A stretch of 64,000 bases of DNA from Ceratopteris richardii (lineage: Eukaryota; Streptophyta; Polypodiopsida; Polypodiales; Pteridaceae), in the NCBI GenBank assembly GCA_020310875.1, contig CM035423.1:141134723-141198722 (forward strand). The letters are read 5' to 3'. Made by a program: the position numbers and the translations under genes. The notes under the pieces were generated by a model. The model was not told the origin of the DNA. It searched no databases and worked only from the letters and a program-made list of their open reading frames with translations. Shown here piece by piece: positions 22,640-32,464 of this stretch. Numbering within the stretch: position 1 is the first letter of the stretch; every line of letters begins with the position of its first letter.

Positions 22640-23020
22640 GCATAGGATAATTGATCGACGTCCTTTCATAACCCTAGATATAGGACAAGGAAAGAGTGCA
22701 AGGACCGTAAGAGCCTTGATTGACTCAGGTGCAGCCACTAGTGCTGTTAAATTGTCTTACTGTCAAGAGTTGCAGTTAACTGTCAATTCTGTGGAAGCGT
22801 ATCTCATAGGATTGGGAGGCGTGGAAACCCCTTGCATGGGCGAGGTGGAACTTCCCCTCTATATTCATGATGAGGCTATAACAGTTAAAGTACTAGTGTG
22901 TCAAGACGAGGATCTCACTGAACCTCTTGTCTTGGGTCAAGATTGGATCTATGACCAAGCAGTCAACTTAAACTTAAGAAGTGGACTTCTTCAGGTTTGG
23001 GTCAATCATAGTCGAATTAC
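22640..23020 (+). CDS. Second retropepsin-like domain after integrase (Gypsy C)
   Basis: In frame with the integrase, the sequence RTVRALIDSGAATSAVKLSY has the D-S-G-A active-site signature. It is followed by a glycine turn (LIGLGGVETPCMGEVELPLY) and the hydrophobic strand LVLGQDWIYDQAVNL, equivalent to the I-L-G-x-D-W motif of retropepsins. Size, about 110 residues, fits one retropepsin monomer. Its position after integrase is unusual because the element already has a protease before RT. The same domain in the same place occurs in Gypsy E, so it is a family character. Confidence 0.75.
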
Positions 23021-23289
23021 AGTAGAGTTAGATAATGGAGCACTCAAGGAACTAGGAAAGGCACAGACTCTTGGTCCTTCCAGGAATACACATGAAGATG
23101 ACCATGTTGTTCTTGTCCAAAACTATGTGTTGCAGAGGAATGATATTCGCAAAAAAGGAGTCAGGGATGCAAAGGAACTCCCTTCTTTTCCAAAGGCCAG
23201 AAGGAGGCAACAACCAAAGGTGGATCAAAGGCAGAAGAAGCAGAGTACTACCTATGTCCGGGATCCAAAGTACCTGTGCAGCAAAATGT

Positions 23290-23780
23290 CCCAGCAAGTG
23301 AAACAAGTGTGGGTGCGGAAAGGTGAACACCCGGTTGCACTCAAGCCAACCACACGGGCAAAGCCTCTTATTAGTAACCAACAACACGACACTAATAAGA
23401 AGTCTTTCAGAAATTCTTCTGCTAACGTGAAATCTATTTGGGTGCCCAAGAAGTCGATGAAGGCTAGCCCACAATCAAGACAAATTTGGGTGCCTAAGGC
23501 TTGCTTGCGGGCGCAAATAGCTACGCCGAAGCCACAACCTATACAGCGTAACCCATTCACTCGCACAACCGGCATCCACTCGTTTTCAACACTCACGAAC
23601 ACACCAAGGCCCATGAGCACGAACAGAATCATTTGTAAATGGGTCCCTAAAAGGCCTCATGTTCAAGCTGATACACCTATAATGTTCTCTAGCGTCTCTA
23701 CGAAACCAAGAGAAAAACCCATCCACTGCATTTGGCAGCTTAAGACCTGTAATAAACCCCCCGACCCCAACTTGTAAATT
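23290..23780 (+). CDS. IWVPK-repeat tail of the pol frame (Gypsy C)
   Basis: The last 160 residues of the frame carrying integrase contain five spaced tryptophan motifs: KQVWVRK, KSIWVPKK, RQIWVPKA, CKWVPKRP and HCIWQLKT. They sit in a basic, low-complexity context. Gypsy E has the same five at matching spacing. I do not recognise the domain. Possible roles are nucleic-acid or partner binding, but this is inference only. Confidence 0.6.
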
Positions 23781-23960
23781 CACCCCCACTTACTAACTGC
23801 ATTAGTCTCCTAGGAATACCCAAGCATTAACTACACACACTGTCTTCGTGCACTTACTAACCACTAACTCACCATCTACCTCATGTTAATGTTGTAACGG
23901 GGACAACAACGGATTTATTCTGTCCATTATGATGTTAACACATGATTCTATATTCTCACA

Positions 23961-23961
23961 G
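23961..23961 (+). promoter_or_regulatory. Candidate splice acceptor before 3' ORF (Gypsy C)
   Basis: TTCTATATTCTCACAG ends at 23961, 22 bases before the 3' ORF start at 23983. It is pyrimidine-rich and ends in CAG. Gypsy E has an even better acceptor in the same place (57530). Together with the leader donor GT at 12431 it would make a spliced subgenomic RNA. Confidence 0.5.
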
Positions 23962-23982
23962 AATCAGAAGGCAAGAAGTAAA

Positions 23983-26900
23983 ATGGCAGAAGCGACAGGT
24001 TCGGGCTCACAAGTAGGGATACTTACTGCAGGAATTGATGTGGATAGTCTACCTGTGGATGTGCCACCAACTGAACGACCAGTGGAGCTGCAACACCTTC
24101 AGCAAATCCCGGTGCCGAATCCACCCACAGGGATCACAGAAAGAGTCCATGCCAATTCTCATTGGTTCAATGGCATGCCAGGTCCATTAGGAGAGGCCAA
24201 GTATATATGGGAGTCTAAGTGCGAGTATGACAGATCATGGGTTCGATTCCAATTTTTCTCCAAGGAGTTCGAGACTTTACAGAACACCGAGGACCTCCAG
24301 ACCATATGGCAACGAGCAGGGCTGGCAGAATACTTTGAAGCCCCACTACCTAAACCAGATCTCCTCCGATGTTACTATTTGGTCTCCACATTACAAGCTA
24401 ATGAAGAAAAGGACAAACCCGGATCATTTGTTCTTCCCTCCTTGCTGGGCAACAACGAGTTGAAGAGGTTTGAACTTACTGTGGAGTTGGTAAGCGACGC
24501 TTTGAATATGCACGGCACGCATGTACCCTCTGAAAAGGATGCTCTTGTTCCCACTAACATGAAGGATAGGAAACTATTGAAGCTTAAAGACATGGCAGCA
24601 CTCACACCAAACGTGTCCATCCCTCTCCGCATGTGCATGCAACATTTCGCCTTTCCTGGCCAAGACCGCTTCACACAACCACACAAGAGAGTCTGGTTCT
24701 CTCTCTACTTAGCGGAAGCAGGTGCGTTACCCATTAAGCTACCGGTATGGATTATAGATCAATTGTATGAAGCAAACAAACGGTCTTCTAGGAAACTAGT
24801 GGTGAACGGATGCTGTGCAATCACACGCATTATTTATCGGTGCGTAGCATACGATGTTCCCATTGAACGTGCCTTAACTTGGGCACAATTACAAATGTTT
24901 AAGAAGCTCAAGACGTCCACACATCAATCCAAGCGCATGAGGGGTGCGATCCCTTGTGTCCAGACAAGGGAAGTTCTGACTACTCCTGAGGTATCGCCAC
25001 GAAGGGAGACCACTGTACCTCCCTTTACCATTAGGATACCCAGGTCGGGATCTGAAACTACGACACAAGCTACCCCATCGGCTCCTCCTGTTCCACCTGA
25101 ATTCGAATTTGCTGCCACTGGAGATGCTGAAGGAATGGACCCCCAGGACTTCGAAGCATTCCTACAAAGTACACAATTCTCTGATGTGGAGTTTTATTCA
25201 GATGCAGAGGAACAAGGCACATCCTCACGAAGAAGAAGAAAGTCTACAGACGGTCGACATGTACATTGGAGTGACGCTCAGCAAGGTCAACAACAAGGAC
25301 ACCTAGAAGAAGAAGGAGTGTATGAAGAGGAGACCACTGAAGCCCCAGCCTATACAGCAGAACTCCGAAGGCTGTATCAGATTATGGAAAGAGTGCGATC
25401 GCAACAACTACTCACCGAAGAGAGTAGCAGAGTACTCATGACTCAGTTGTTGGAAGAAGTAGGAGTTGACTCAGAGTATAGGGAAGGTCTCTTATTGATG
25501 GCAGAAACATATGGGGTAGTGGAAGCAGTGCGCACTGCCATTCGGAGGTCTCCAGTTCAATATGATCCACGAAGGTTCCAGACACGACCATGCTCAGGTA
25601 AGAATATCCAGATTCCCATTACAACTGCAGAAGAGCCAACTATTACATCTGAACCTATCAGGACAACCTCCCAAGCAACCGAAACGGCTAGCCAAGAGCA
25701 CCCAGTCACCCATGAGGAGTCCACAGAGCCACAACCACCCACACCCCCACCCTCGCCCCCTAGAGCAGAAACAGTGGGAATCACCTCGACCACTCAACCC
25801 ACCGAACCAACCTTCATCTTCCGTACTCCCATCTCTAGTTCCACCCTATTCTCTACCACTGATAACCCAATCTTTGAAGCAACCCCCATCACTACACAAT
25901 CCACTGAACCGCTCCTAGAGCCTGCCCTAGGGCAACCATCCCCCATGCCCTCAGCCATAGGTCATCCTGACCCTAGATCCACATTCATGGGTTTCCATGC
26001 TACCACGCAACCCTTCGCGCCCTCCTCAAATTTACGACCTCAACCCCCGACCTCTCTCTCTCCATTTCTACAATCCCTCCATGACCTCCTTGCTAGAACT
26101 TTTTAACCTGGGTCTCAACCATTTCCTTTCTTTTCAGCTCCCCACCCCACTTCGCATCTATTCACCACTTCCACACACACACCACCTACCATCCCAATGT
26201 ATATGGCAGATCCCACACTCGCACCCACTCCTGAAGGTATGGACATTTCACCACCCACGGCACCTCCCCCCACGATTCCACCTCCTCCCATTCCCCCTCC
26301 ACCAATTTCACTCACACACACGACTTCAATAGACACATCATGCACTCTTCCCCATCCCCAATTCCCTTCCCATGCATCTCCCACTGTAAACACCACCCAC
26401 TCATCTATAGGAAGTGCATTGGACACCATGCTTGCTTGTATATCAAACTTAAGGACAGATTACCTTCAGCTCCAGCAACAGAATGCACGCCTGCACGAGC
26501 ACTTAGAAACACTACAGCACCGCCTCACGGCACTAGAAGAGGAAAATGCTCACCTCCACACACAGTTCCAAACTCTCCAAGAAGCTCATGGCATATTGGA
26601 GGTACAGTTACAGAACACAGATCAGGAAGCGATACAGGTGGTAGAAGGTCACCTACGGACACAGCTGGAACGCAACTCAAAGCTTCAGCGAAATATGGCT
26701 CTACTCAAACGCCATCTTGCGGCCGCTCAGGAAGAGAATCGACGTCTGCAAGTACAAAATCAAGAGAACCTGGAGGCAGCTACTGAGAGCACACCGGGGG
26801 CACCCATCAGCCCATCCAAGTTTCAAGCAGTGACCCCCGATAATATCAAGATCATATTGGAAGACTATGCCATGCTGCTTGAAGCACATGATAAGCTATC

Positions 26901-28261
26901 GGAGGAACTGGGACAATTGAAGCAGAAACACCAAAAAGGACCAACAACAGCCTCTCCAACCACCCCCTCCGCAGCTTCACTTCTCACAGACGCAGAGGCC
27001 ATAAAAGATCTCCAGAAACAGGTCACTGAATTGCAAACACGTCTACTACAATACGAGAGACCACCTTCCCCCTCCAGAGGCTCCCACGGACGAAGAAGTT
27101 GTGCAAATTCCTGTGGAACAAACGTTTGACGAAGAATACGATCCACAACCATTCCCAGGAGGCCAACAAACAGAAGAAGCTCAGGACACATTCGAGGCAC
27201 CACGGCCCCCATGGCTACGTCAAGTGGAGGAAATCGGAAGTTCGCACGAAGAGCGCACAGTAGTGCAAAATCAGGCCATGAGGGTCATAGAGGAAACTGT
27301 GCTACAATCGGCTTACTTCAAGAACCTGTCATCGAGACGCCTGATCCTCTCATCTGAACTCCAATACAGGCCGTATTATATTATCTTTGCTGATTATAAT
27401 GCAGAAATACAAAGAGTCACGGGTCAGATTCCTACCTTTGCGACCCAATTTCAACCCGAAGACCTTCCTCCAGAGGTGCAAAAAGGCAAAATTTGTCAAC
27501 CCACTTGGCGGCAGAAACTTCTAGAGACATATCCAGAAATGCTACGCACATGGAACAACGCGCCTTTACACCTCCTATACAATCCATGCTACGGTCCAGT
27601 CCCACGCCGCAGGTCTTGGAAGGCATTCAATATCAAGGTACAGAACAACGCGCAATGCAAGGAATGGTTGAACTACCCGTACATTGCGCCACCACAGGGA
27701 CCACCGTCGGTAGCATATATGATGGGAACCATTCGCCACTGGATGCCGCACTTGAAGCCCATGCAAGATGTAGCAGCGCAAATGATGCTTAAAATCTTAG
27801 ATATGATGTAGGTAGTCCTGAAAACTTTTAGAAATGCAGTCGCACCACAGGTACGTCTCCCGGGGTTCAGCAATGGAAATTATGACTTGGTGTATGACAT
27901 GAGCACCACCCTCAGTATTCGTGTGGCTTACGCCTGGCATGCGTGCATCAAATACCTCCCTGCCTGTTACAAACAGACCTTTGAAGAAATGTTCAGATCA
28001 GGTTTCTGGGAGTATCACTCGGAGATTTTCGCACCGAAGCCAACACATCTGCTCCAACTTTTTGCTTGTGAACAAGCAATGTACTCTGAGTACCACACCA
28101 CCCCGCAACCAGAGGCCCCTGGTGCAATAAATCGGGATGCATTGGAAGCTGATCTAGCAAGAGGCTTAAGGATAGGAGAACATGAACTGGCCACCAATGT
28201 CATCCAATACTATATCGACCACCCGAGAGAACAAAGGTCTGTCAGGGGCGACAGACGCTAG
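23983..28261 (+). CDS. Gypsy C 3' ORF region, unknown large protein (fossil)
   Basis: Begins MAEATGSGSQVG at 23983, chosen because Gypsy E starts MATAIGTSSQAG at the equivalent place. Conserved N-terminal domain of about 330 residues (HWFNGMPGPLGEAKYIWESK, MCMQHFAFPGQDRF, LPVWIIDQLYEANK, CCAITRIIYRCVAYDVP); a Pro/Thr/Ser-rich middle; a coiled coil near 26400-26760 (LEEENAHLHTQFQTLQEAH); then a conserved C-terminal domain near 27210-28260 (RRLILSSELQYRPYYIIF, WRQKLLETYPEMLRTW, DMSTTLSIRVAYAWHA, FACEQAMYSEYHTTPQPE). No signal peptide or membrane segment is seen, so it is not a convincing envelope gene. The N-terminal part weakly recalls the plant transposon protein domain of other Tat/Ogre elements; not proven. 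Broken, with several interruptions. Confidence 0.65.
28237..28256 (+). repeat. Inverted repeat just before Gypsy C polypurine tract
   Basis: Arms GTCTGTC and GACAGAC are separated by AGGGGC. They sit at the very end of the 3' ORF, five bases before the purine tract. The arms match the arms of the leader array unit. Gypsy E has the same structure at 61576-61595. Confidence 0.8.
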
Positions 28262-28270
28262 GAAGGGGGG
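28261..28270 (+). promoter_or_regulatory. Gypsy C polypurine tract
   Basis: GGAAGGGGGG lies at the end of the internal region, where plus-strand priming would occur. The equivalent in Gypsy E is a longer G-run at 61599-61611, followed directly by a direct LTR; here it is followed by LTR sequence in reverse. Confidence 0.8.
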
Positions 28271-28281
28271 CGCAAATTTGG

Positions 28282-28925
28282 TGTCACTCTAGCACAATGG
28301 TGAGTACCAACGTGAGAAGGTTCACCTCATAATTGTCAATCCGTGGAGACGTGAGGACTAGTATGAAGACTATGAGCAAGTGAAGGCACAAGTGCGTGAG
28401 TGAGAAGCACACAAGCATGCACACACATACACACACACGCGCACACAAGGCAAGAACAAGGAGAGGAACAATGGAGTTCTTTGCATTAATCAAAAGGTCT
28501 CTTACATAAGCTCAATTCACAAACAATCTACCCCCAAAAATGAGCTCTCTAGCTCTTTTTATAGTTTTCTAACTAGCTTTGGTCTTGTCCAGACCTAGTG
28601 TCCGGCCTAGTTAAAAATTAGGTTCTGGAGTCTATTTGAGGGCTCAAACAGAGTCTAAAAATTATGAAAATTGATATGTCGCTAGTTCTAATACTCCTCA
28701 AGCTCGAGGACTCCTCGGCTTGCACAAAATGGAGTCTATTCTACCAAAAACGGGATTTACAATGTTTGTGTAGTGATTAAAATCACTTGAGTTGTAAATA
28801 ATCCATGGGAAAAAAAATGATTTGGCCTTGTTGTCGTGTTGTGCATGACTCCTCTGTTGCTTTGTATGCCATTTGGCCTTGTTGCCGTATTGTGCATGAC
28901 TCCTCTGTTGCTTTGTATGCCAACA
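28282..28925 (-). repeat. Gypsy C 3'-end LTR in inverted orientation
   Basis: Reverse complement of the 5' LTR (11684-12378), from TGTCACTCTAGC to GTATGCCAACA. The mirror extends about a dozen bases past the LTR edge into primer-site-flanking sequence (28270-28281, GCGCAAATTTGG). It has two 51-bp units where the 5' LTR has three. The right end abuts Copia B LTR sequence cleanly. Confidence 0.95.
28820..28921 (-). repeat. 51-bp tandem repeat x2 in inverted LTR
   Basis: Two reverse-complement copies (28820-28870 and 28871-28921) of the unit found three times at 11688-11840. Confidence 0.93.
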
Positions 28926-29427
28926 AATACTCTCTGCAAGTAGTGTGTGTTCTCTGTTTTTTATCCCTGCTGAAGGTCTCCATTAAACCTCAAACTTGCA
29001 GAGGTCATATCTCCTTGTGTATGTATCCAAATCATGTGTTCTTTGGCTTGTTAGAAAGCTCTTTAAGTCTACGTGAATTCTGGAAAGTTTCAAAGTCATT
29101 GGAGTTGTGAGTTAAGAGCAGTAGTCTCTGCAAGTGATGTGTGTCCTCAGGTTCATCTCTGTTTCAAGGTCTCCATTAAAGCTGCATATTGCAGAGGTCA
29201 TAGCTCATTGTGTATTTATCCATTTGAGGTGTTCTATATCTTGTTGGAAAGCTCTTAGAGTCTAGTTTATGTGTGTGAAAACAGTTTTGGAAAATTCCAA
29301 GTGAGCAAAGAGCAATTTGCTCTGCAAGAAAATTGTTCTCTACATACAAGTTTGTGAAAAAGTCAACTAGGTCCTGTTGGGTTTCACCTACTTCTAGCTG
29401 TACTTTGGAGATCAATAAACTCCAACA
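28926..29427 (+). repeat. Copia B 3' LTR, right piece
   Basis: Continues the LTR after the Gypsy C insertion and matches 6167-6652 of the 5' LTR with a few percent difference and one 9-bp indel. It ends CTCCAACA at 29427 and is followed by AGGAC, the target duplication shared with 5623-5627. Confidence 0.93.
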
Positions 29428-30515
29428 AGGACAAGAGGCTACAAAGTTGAAGTGTGATAATCAAAGTTGCATGTGATGGCCAAGAATCCTGTGTTCCATG
29501 CACACACCAAGCAGATAGAAATTGAGTATCACTATGTGCATGAGTTGATTGAGGACAGGGTCATGAAGATAAGCTATTGCCCAACTGAAGAAAATGGAGC
29601 AGACATCTTCACCAAGGCGCTTGGAAGAGAGAAACTTCTTCGACACTTTCCAAAGCTTGGTTTTGGTCCAAGAAAGTAGTTCACCGCAGGGTGGACATTG
29701 AGGAGGGGTGTTAGATATGCTCAATACTCCACCCTCAAGTGACCACAAATGGTCCATGGTGCTCTAAGTTGTAAGGATTATGAGGAGAAGCCATTGTGAG
29801 AGCTCAGACATTTGTGGAACCCTAACTTCTAAGTTAGATGAGGTAATTGTGTGACCATTGATGGTTATAGATGATCTATGTGAGCTTAGCCATTAGGTTA
29901 GGTAAGGCATAAAATTTCGGCCATTGGGTTTTCATTCAAGGTGAAAATAAAGGCCCTATGGCAGCGCATGGTTTCCCCATAGAACCTTAATGGGAGGAGT
30001 GTAGAGGGGGGCTTGCCCCCTTCTGCGGGGTCCAGGGGGCCTATCCCCTCGGCCCGTAGGGCCGAGACGGTAGGACTTCTGGTCATGGAGATATTGTCGG
30101 ATTTTATATTTTATCTACTATTTTGTATCTCTTGACTACATTTATCTATATCGAACTGCCTTGTAAAAGCTATATAAGCACGACCGAGGTTGAGCTTTAC
30201 ATAGCGTTGCGCACTAGTAAGCCCTTCATCTAGAGTCTGTCTAGATCACCATCTAAGCTCCACATTGGGAACACATGAGTGGACAACACCATCATTGTAA
30301 CTGCATTACACTCGAAAATATGAGAATTTGAGTTCTCTATCTCTCAATCTGCATCTATCTTTGTATGTGTCTTTCTCTCAACTCTGTCTATTGGTCTATT
30401 CTGCCATGCTATTATTTTCTTACACTATACGCATCTCAAGGTCTACTACAGGTTTAGCAGAACTCGACAAGGTAGTTTTGTTTAACCTTTTGAGATACAA
30501 TCAATTTTCTGCATC
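29428..30515 (+). mobile_element. Copia A, right part with RNase H end and 3' LTR
   Basis: Resumes Copia A after Copia B. The end of RNase H is readable at about 29470-29680 (NPVFHAHTKQIEIEYHYVHE, ADIFTKALGREKLL), followed by a purine tract (TTGAGGAGGGG) and an LTR starting TGTTAGATATGC at 29709. A TATA candidate GCTATATAAGCA is near 30169. The LTR end is uncertain, near 30515 (GCATCA), just before the gag start of Copia D. There is no 5' LTR in the window for comparison. Old and fragmentary. Confidence 0.8.
29709..30515 (+). repeat. LTR of Copia A (3' LTR; may also serve Copia D)
   Basis: Starts TGTTAGATATGC directly after a purine tract. It contains a G/C-rich block with two hairpins near 30007-30065 (GGGGGCTTGCCCCC and GGCCCGTAGGGCC) and a TATA box near 30169. 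Its right end is inferred only from the onset of the next gag. Confidence 0.55.
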
Positions 30516-30537
30516 AGGGTATTTTAGTCAGTGGCCA

Positions 30538-31146
30538 TGGCTAAATGCAGTGATGTATTCCATATGTTGGCTATTGAGGATAAGTTGGATGATACAAATT
30601 ACCAATTATGGGCTTATATGGTGCATCATATATTGGTCACAAAAAATATTGTGTAGGCTGTTGAAAAATTTTGTGTTACACCTACAAATACAGGTACTGA
30701 AGCTGATGCAAATGGTGTTGAAGATGGTGATATTCTACAGATTCCTGTTCCTGCTGTGGTTTCTGCTGCACCTACTCAAGAGCAAATTCGTTGGGATGAA
30801 AAGAATGCTAAGGCATATGCATTGATAGCCTTGTCTGTCAAACATGCCATTATTCCTCACATTTGCTCTTGCAGAATAGCTAAGGATGCTTGAGATACAC
30901 TTACCACTTTGTACCAGGCAAGGAATGAGGCTCGTGTTGCTTACCTCCAAAAATAGTTGGAGAGTGAGCACATGAATGAAGGTGATTCCATGGATAATTT
31001 TCTGATAAAGATCAAAGATTTGAAAGAACAATTGATTTTTGCTGATGAAGTCTTGCTTGGTAGTTCAATTGTGCATGTTACATAAGAACAAGCTCTAAAG
31101 TATTGCTTTTTAGGCCTATAGATTTTATTATTTATGATAAATAACA
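30538..31146 (+). mobile_element. Copia D gag fragment (fossil)
   Basis: Translated pieces match plant Copia gag (UBN2 type): MAKCSDVFHMLAIEDKLDD, NYQLWAYMVHHIL, IRWDEKNAKAYALIALSV and SMDNFLIKIKDLKEQL. It is replaced at about 31147 by the LTR of Copia E. No protease or pol of this copy was identified with certainty. Several breaks; old. Confidence 0.7.
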
Positions 31147-31923
31147 TGTGGAGGTGCTTACATCTCCAAATTTAGAGTAAATGTAGATAAAAGTAAGAAG
31201 GAAAGGAGAGGTGTCTATTTTTAGACAAAGAAGGCGCTTCTGTTGACAGCATCTCAATAAAAAGAGTGGTTCTCTTAGTGTAGGTGTCCAAATTGAGTGA
31301 TTGTTGTTGTATTGTGAAGCTTACAATTATGATATATAAATCAATTTTTCTACAAAATTTAATGAGAAAATCCCGCGCAAGTAGGCGTTTTTGTAGATCT
31401 TCTTTCTTGTGTCTATCCGGTGTCTCATCAGAGACATATCTCTCTTCAAACTTTCATGTCTCAGTTGTTATGAGGTCTTTTTGAGTGATTTCACTTGGAC
31501 GAGTTTCCTTAGCTTTCATAATTTTTATTTATATCAAAATCTTTCATGGATCTTTGAGTTTGCTTGCTGCTATACACCAGTTTTTGATTCAAACAGTTAG
31601 TCATACCTTGTTGTTGTAGGCTTCCACATACCTTGACTTCAAACTATTGTTTGGGAGTTATAATCCACATTTTTTGATGTTTTTTGTTTCTAGAGCATGC
31701 TAATGAGAGTTTAATTTCATAATATATGATTAGTTTTGAGAAATTTTACTCAGAGAATTTTTGGTGATTATTTTGCTACAGTGACCCATTTCTGTTTTCT
31801 TGAAAGTTTGGAGGAAAGTTTGATTTATGAAGTTTGGAAATATTTGTTTGATTTTTTTAAGATCTTGGGAGGTCTTTATGGTTTGTTGTGTAATTTGATG
31901 TTTACAAGTTTGTAAACATAACA
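31147..31923 (+). repeat. Copia E 5' LTR
   Basis: About 777 bp with AT-rich sequence, no genes and a TATA candidate near 31331. The right end is well placed by the primer site at 31927; the left end is estimated from TGTGGAGG at 31147. Confidence 0.6.
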
Positions 31924-31926
31924 TTG

Positions 31927-31938
31927 TGGTATCAGAGC
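31927..31938 (+). promoter_or_regulatory. Copia E primer binding site, tRNA-iMet
   Basis: TGGTATCAGAGC, a perfect match to the usual plant Copia site, shortly after the LTR end. Confidence 0.9.
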
Positions 31939-32005
31939 TTTTGTTTTTTTACTAGATCTTTCATAAAACTTATTGAATTATCTTCTTTGTTTACAACAAT
32001 TCAAC

Positions 32006-32453
32006 ATGGGAGATTTGAGTGCATCAATTGAGAAGTTATCAGATCGGAGAAATTATCCCATGTGGCAATTTAGAATGGAGTGTTATCTCATGTCTAAAGG
32101 TCGTTGGGGATTGATAATAGGTACAAAAGTGAAGCCAATATTACTAGAAGCTCCTACACAAGTAGATCGAGCAACTGAGCAAGAATGGATCGAAAGAGAT
32201 AAAAGAGTTATGTTTATTATATCACGAATAGTTTTGAATACTAAAGAGGTTTGAATACTAGCAGAGAAGGCATGGGAGTCTCTAGAAAGGTTATTTGCAA
32301 CTACCAACAAAGTGAGGCAAACACAACTTATTGGTGACTTGACAAGAATAAAAAAGAAGCCACAATAATCAGTTAATGATTATGTTCTTGAGGTAAAATC
32401 TCTTATTCAAGCATTAGCCTCTATTAATGCATCTCCTAGTGAAGATAAAAAGT
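32006..32453 (+). CDS. Copia E gag, N-terminal part
   Basis: Begins MGDLSASIEKLSDRRNYPMW, close to the gag starts of Copia B and G. The UBN2-type capsid continues (EWIERDKRVMFIISRIV, WESLERLFATTNKVRQ, SVNDYVLEVKSL). The LINE insertion follows; the rest of gag is at 35437-35757. Fossil with a few breaks. Confidence 0.75.
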
Positions 32454-32464
32454 TTAATAACATG

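Larger units (their letters stand above)
11684..28925 (+). mobile_element. Gypsy C, giant Athila/Tat-like element with inverted 3' LTR
   Basis: About 17.2 kb inserted in the 3' LTR of Copia B. Parts: 5' LTR 11684-12378, tRNA-Asp-type primer site 12386-12403, a 1.8-kb leader with a tandem array, gag, protease, RT, RNase H, integrase, second protease-like domain, IWVPK repeats, 3' ORF region to 28261, purine tract 28261-28270, and an LTR in reverse orientation 28282-28925. Flanks are AACAT and AATAC, an imperfect duplication. The two LTRs are very similar apart from repeat number, so the insertion is young and clearly later than Copia B. Largely whole, with several breaks. The tRNA-Asp site, size and extra 3' ORF fit the Athila/Tat branch of Gypsy; I do not see the second (archaeal-type) RNase H of Tat. 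Confidence 0.92.
5628..29427 (+). mobile_element. Copia B, LTR retrotransposon, nearly complete, split by Gypsy C
   Basis: Both LTRs begin TGTTGCGAACA and end CTCCAACA. The 5-bp target duplication AGGAC is present at 5623-5627 and 29428-29432, placing the insertion inside Copia A. Parts: 5' LTR 5628-6652, initiator-Met primer site 6654-6665, gag from 6901, protease-integrase-RT-RNase H to 11136, polypurine tract 11134-11145, 3' LTR from 11146. The 3' LTR is split at 11683/28926 by Gypsy C. By eye the LTRs differ at roughly 3% of positions plus one short indel, suggesting a moderately recent insertion. It looks nearly whole, with about two breaks in the coding region. Confidence 0.95.

Noticed and set aside
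23983-28261. Envelope gene in the 3' ORF
   Set aside because: Position fits, but I see no signal peptide, membrane anchor or fusion peptide in C or E.
11684-28925. A giant DNA transposon or Polinton with long terminal inverted repeats
   Set aside because: The inverted ends are LTRs with TATA box, adjoining tRNA-Asp primer site and purine tract, and the interior codes gag, RT and integrase of Ty3/Gypsy type; no DNA polymerase B or transposase is present.
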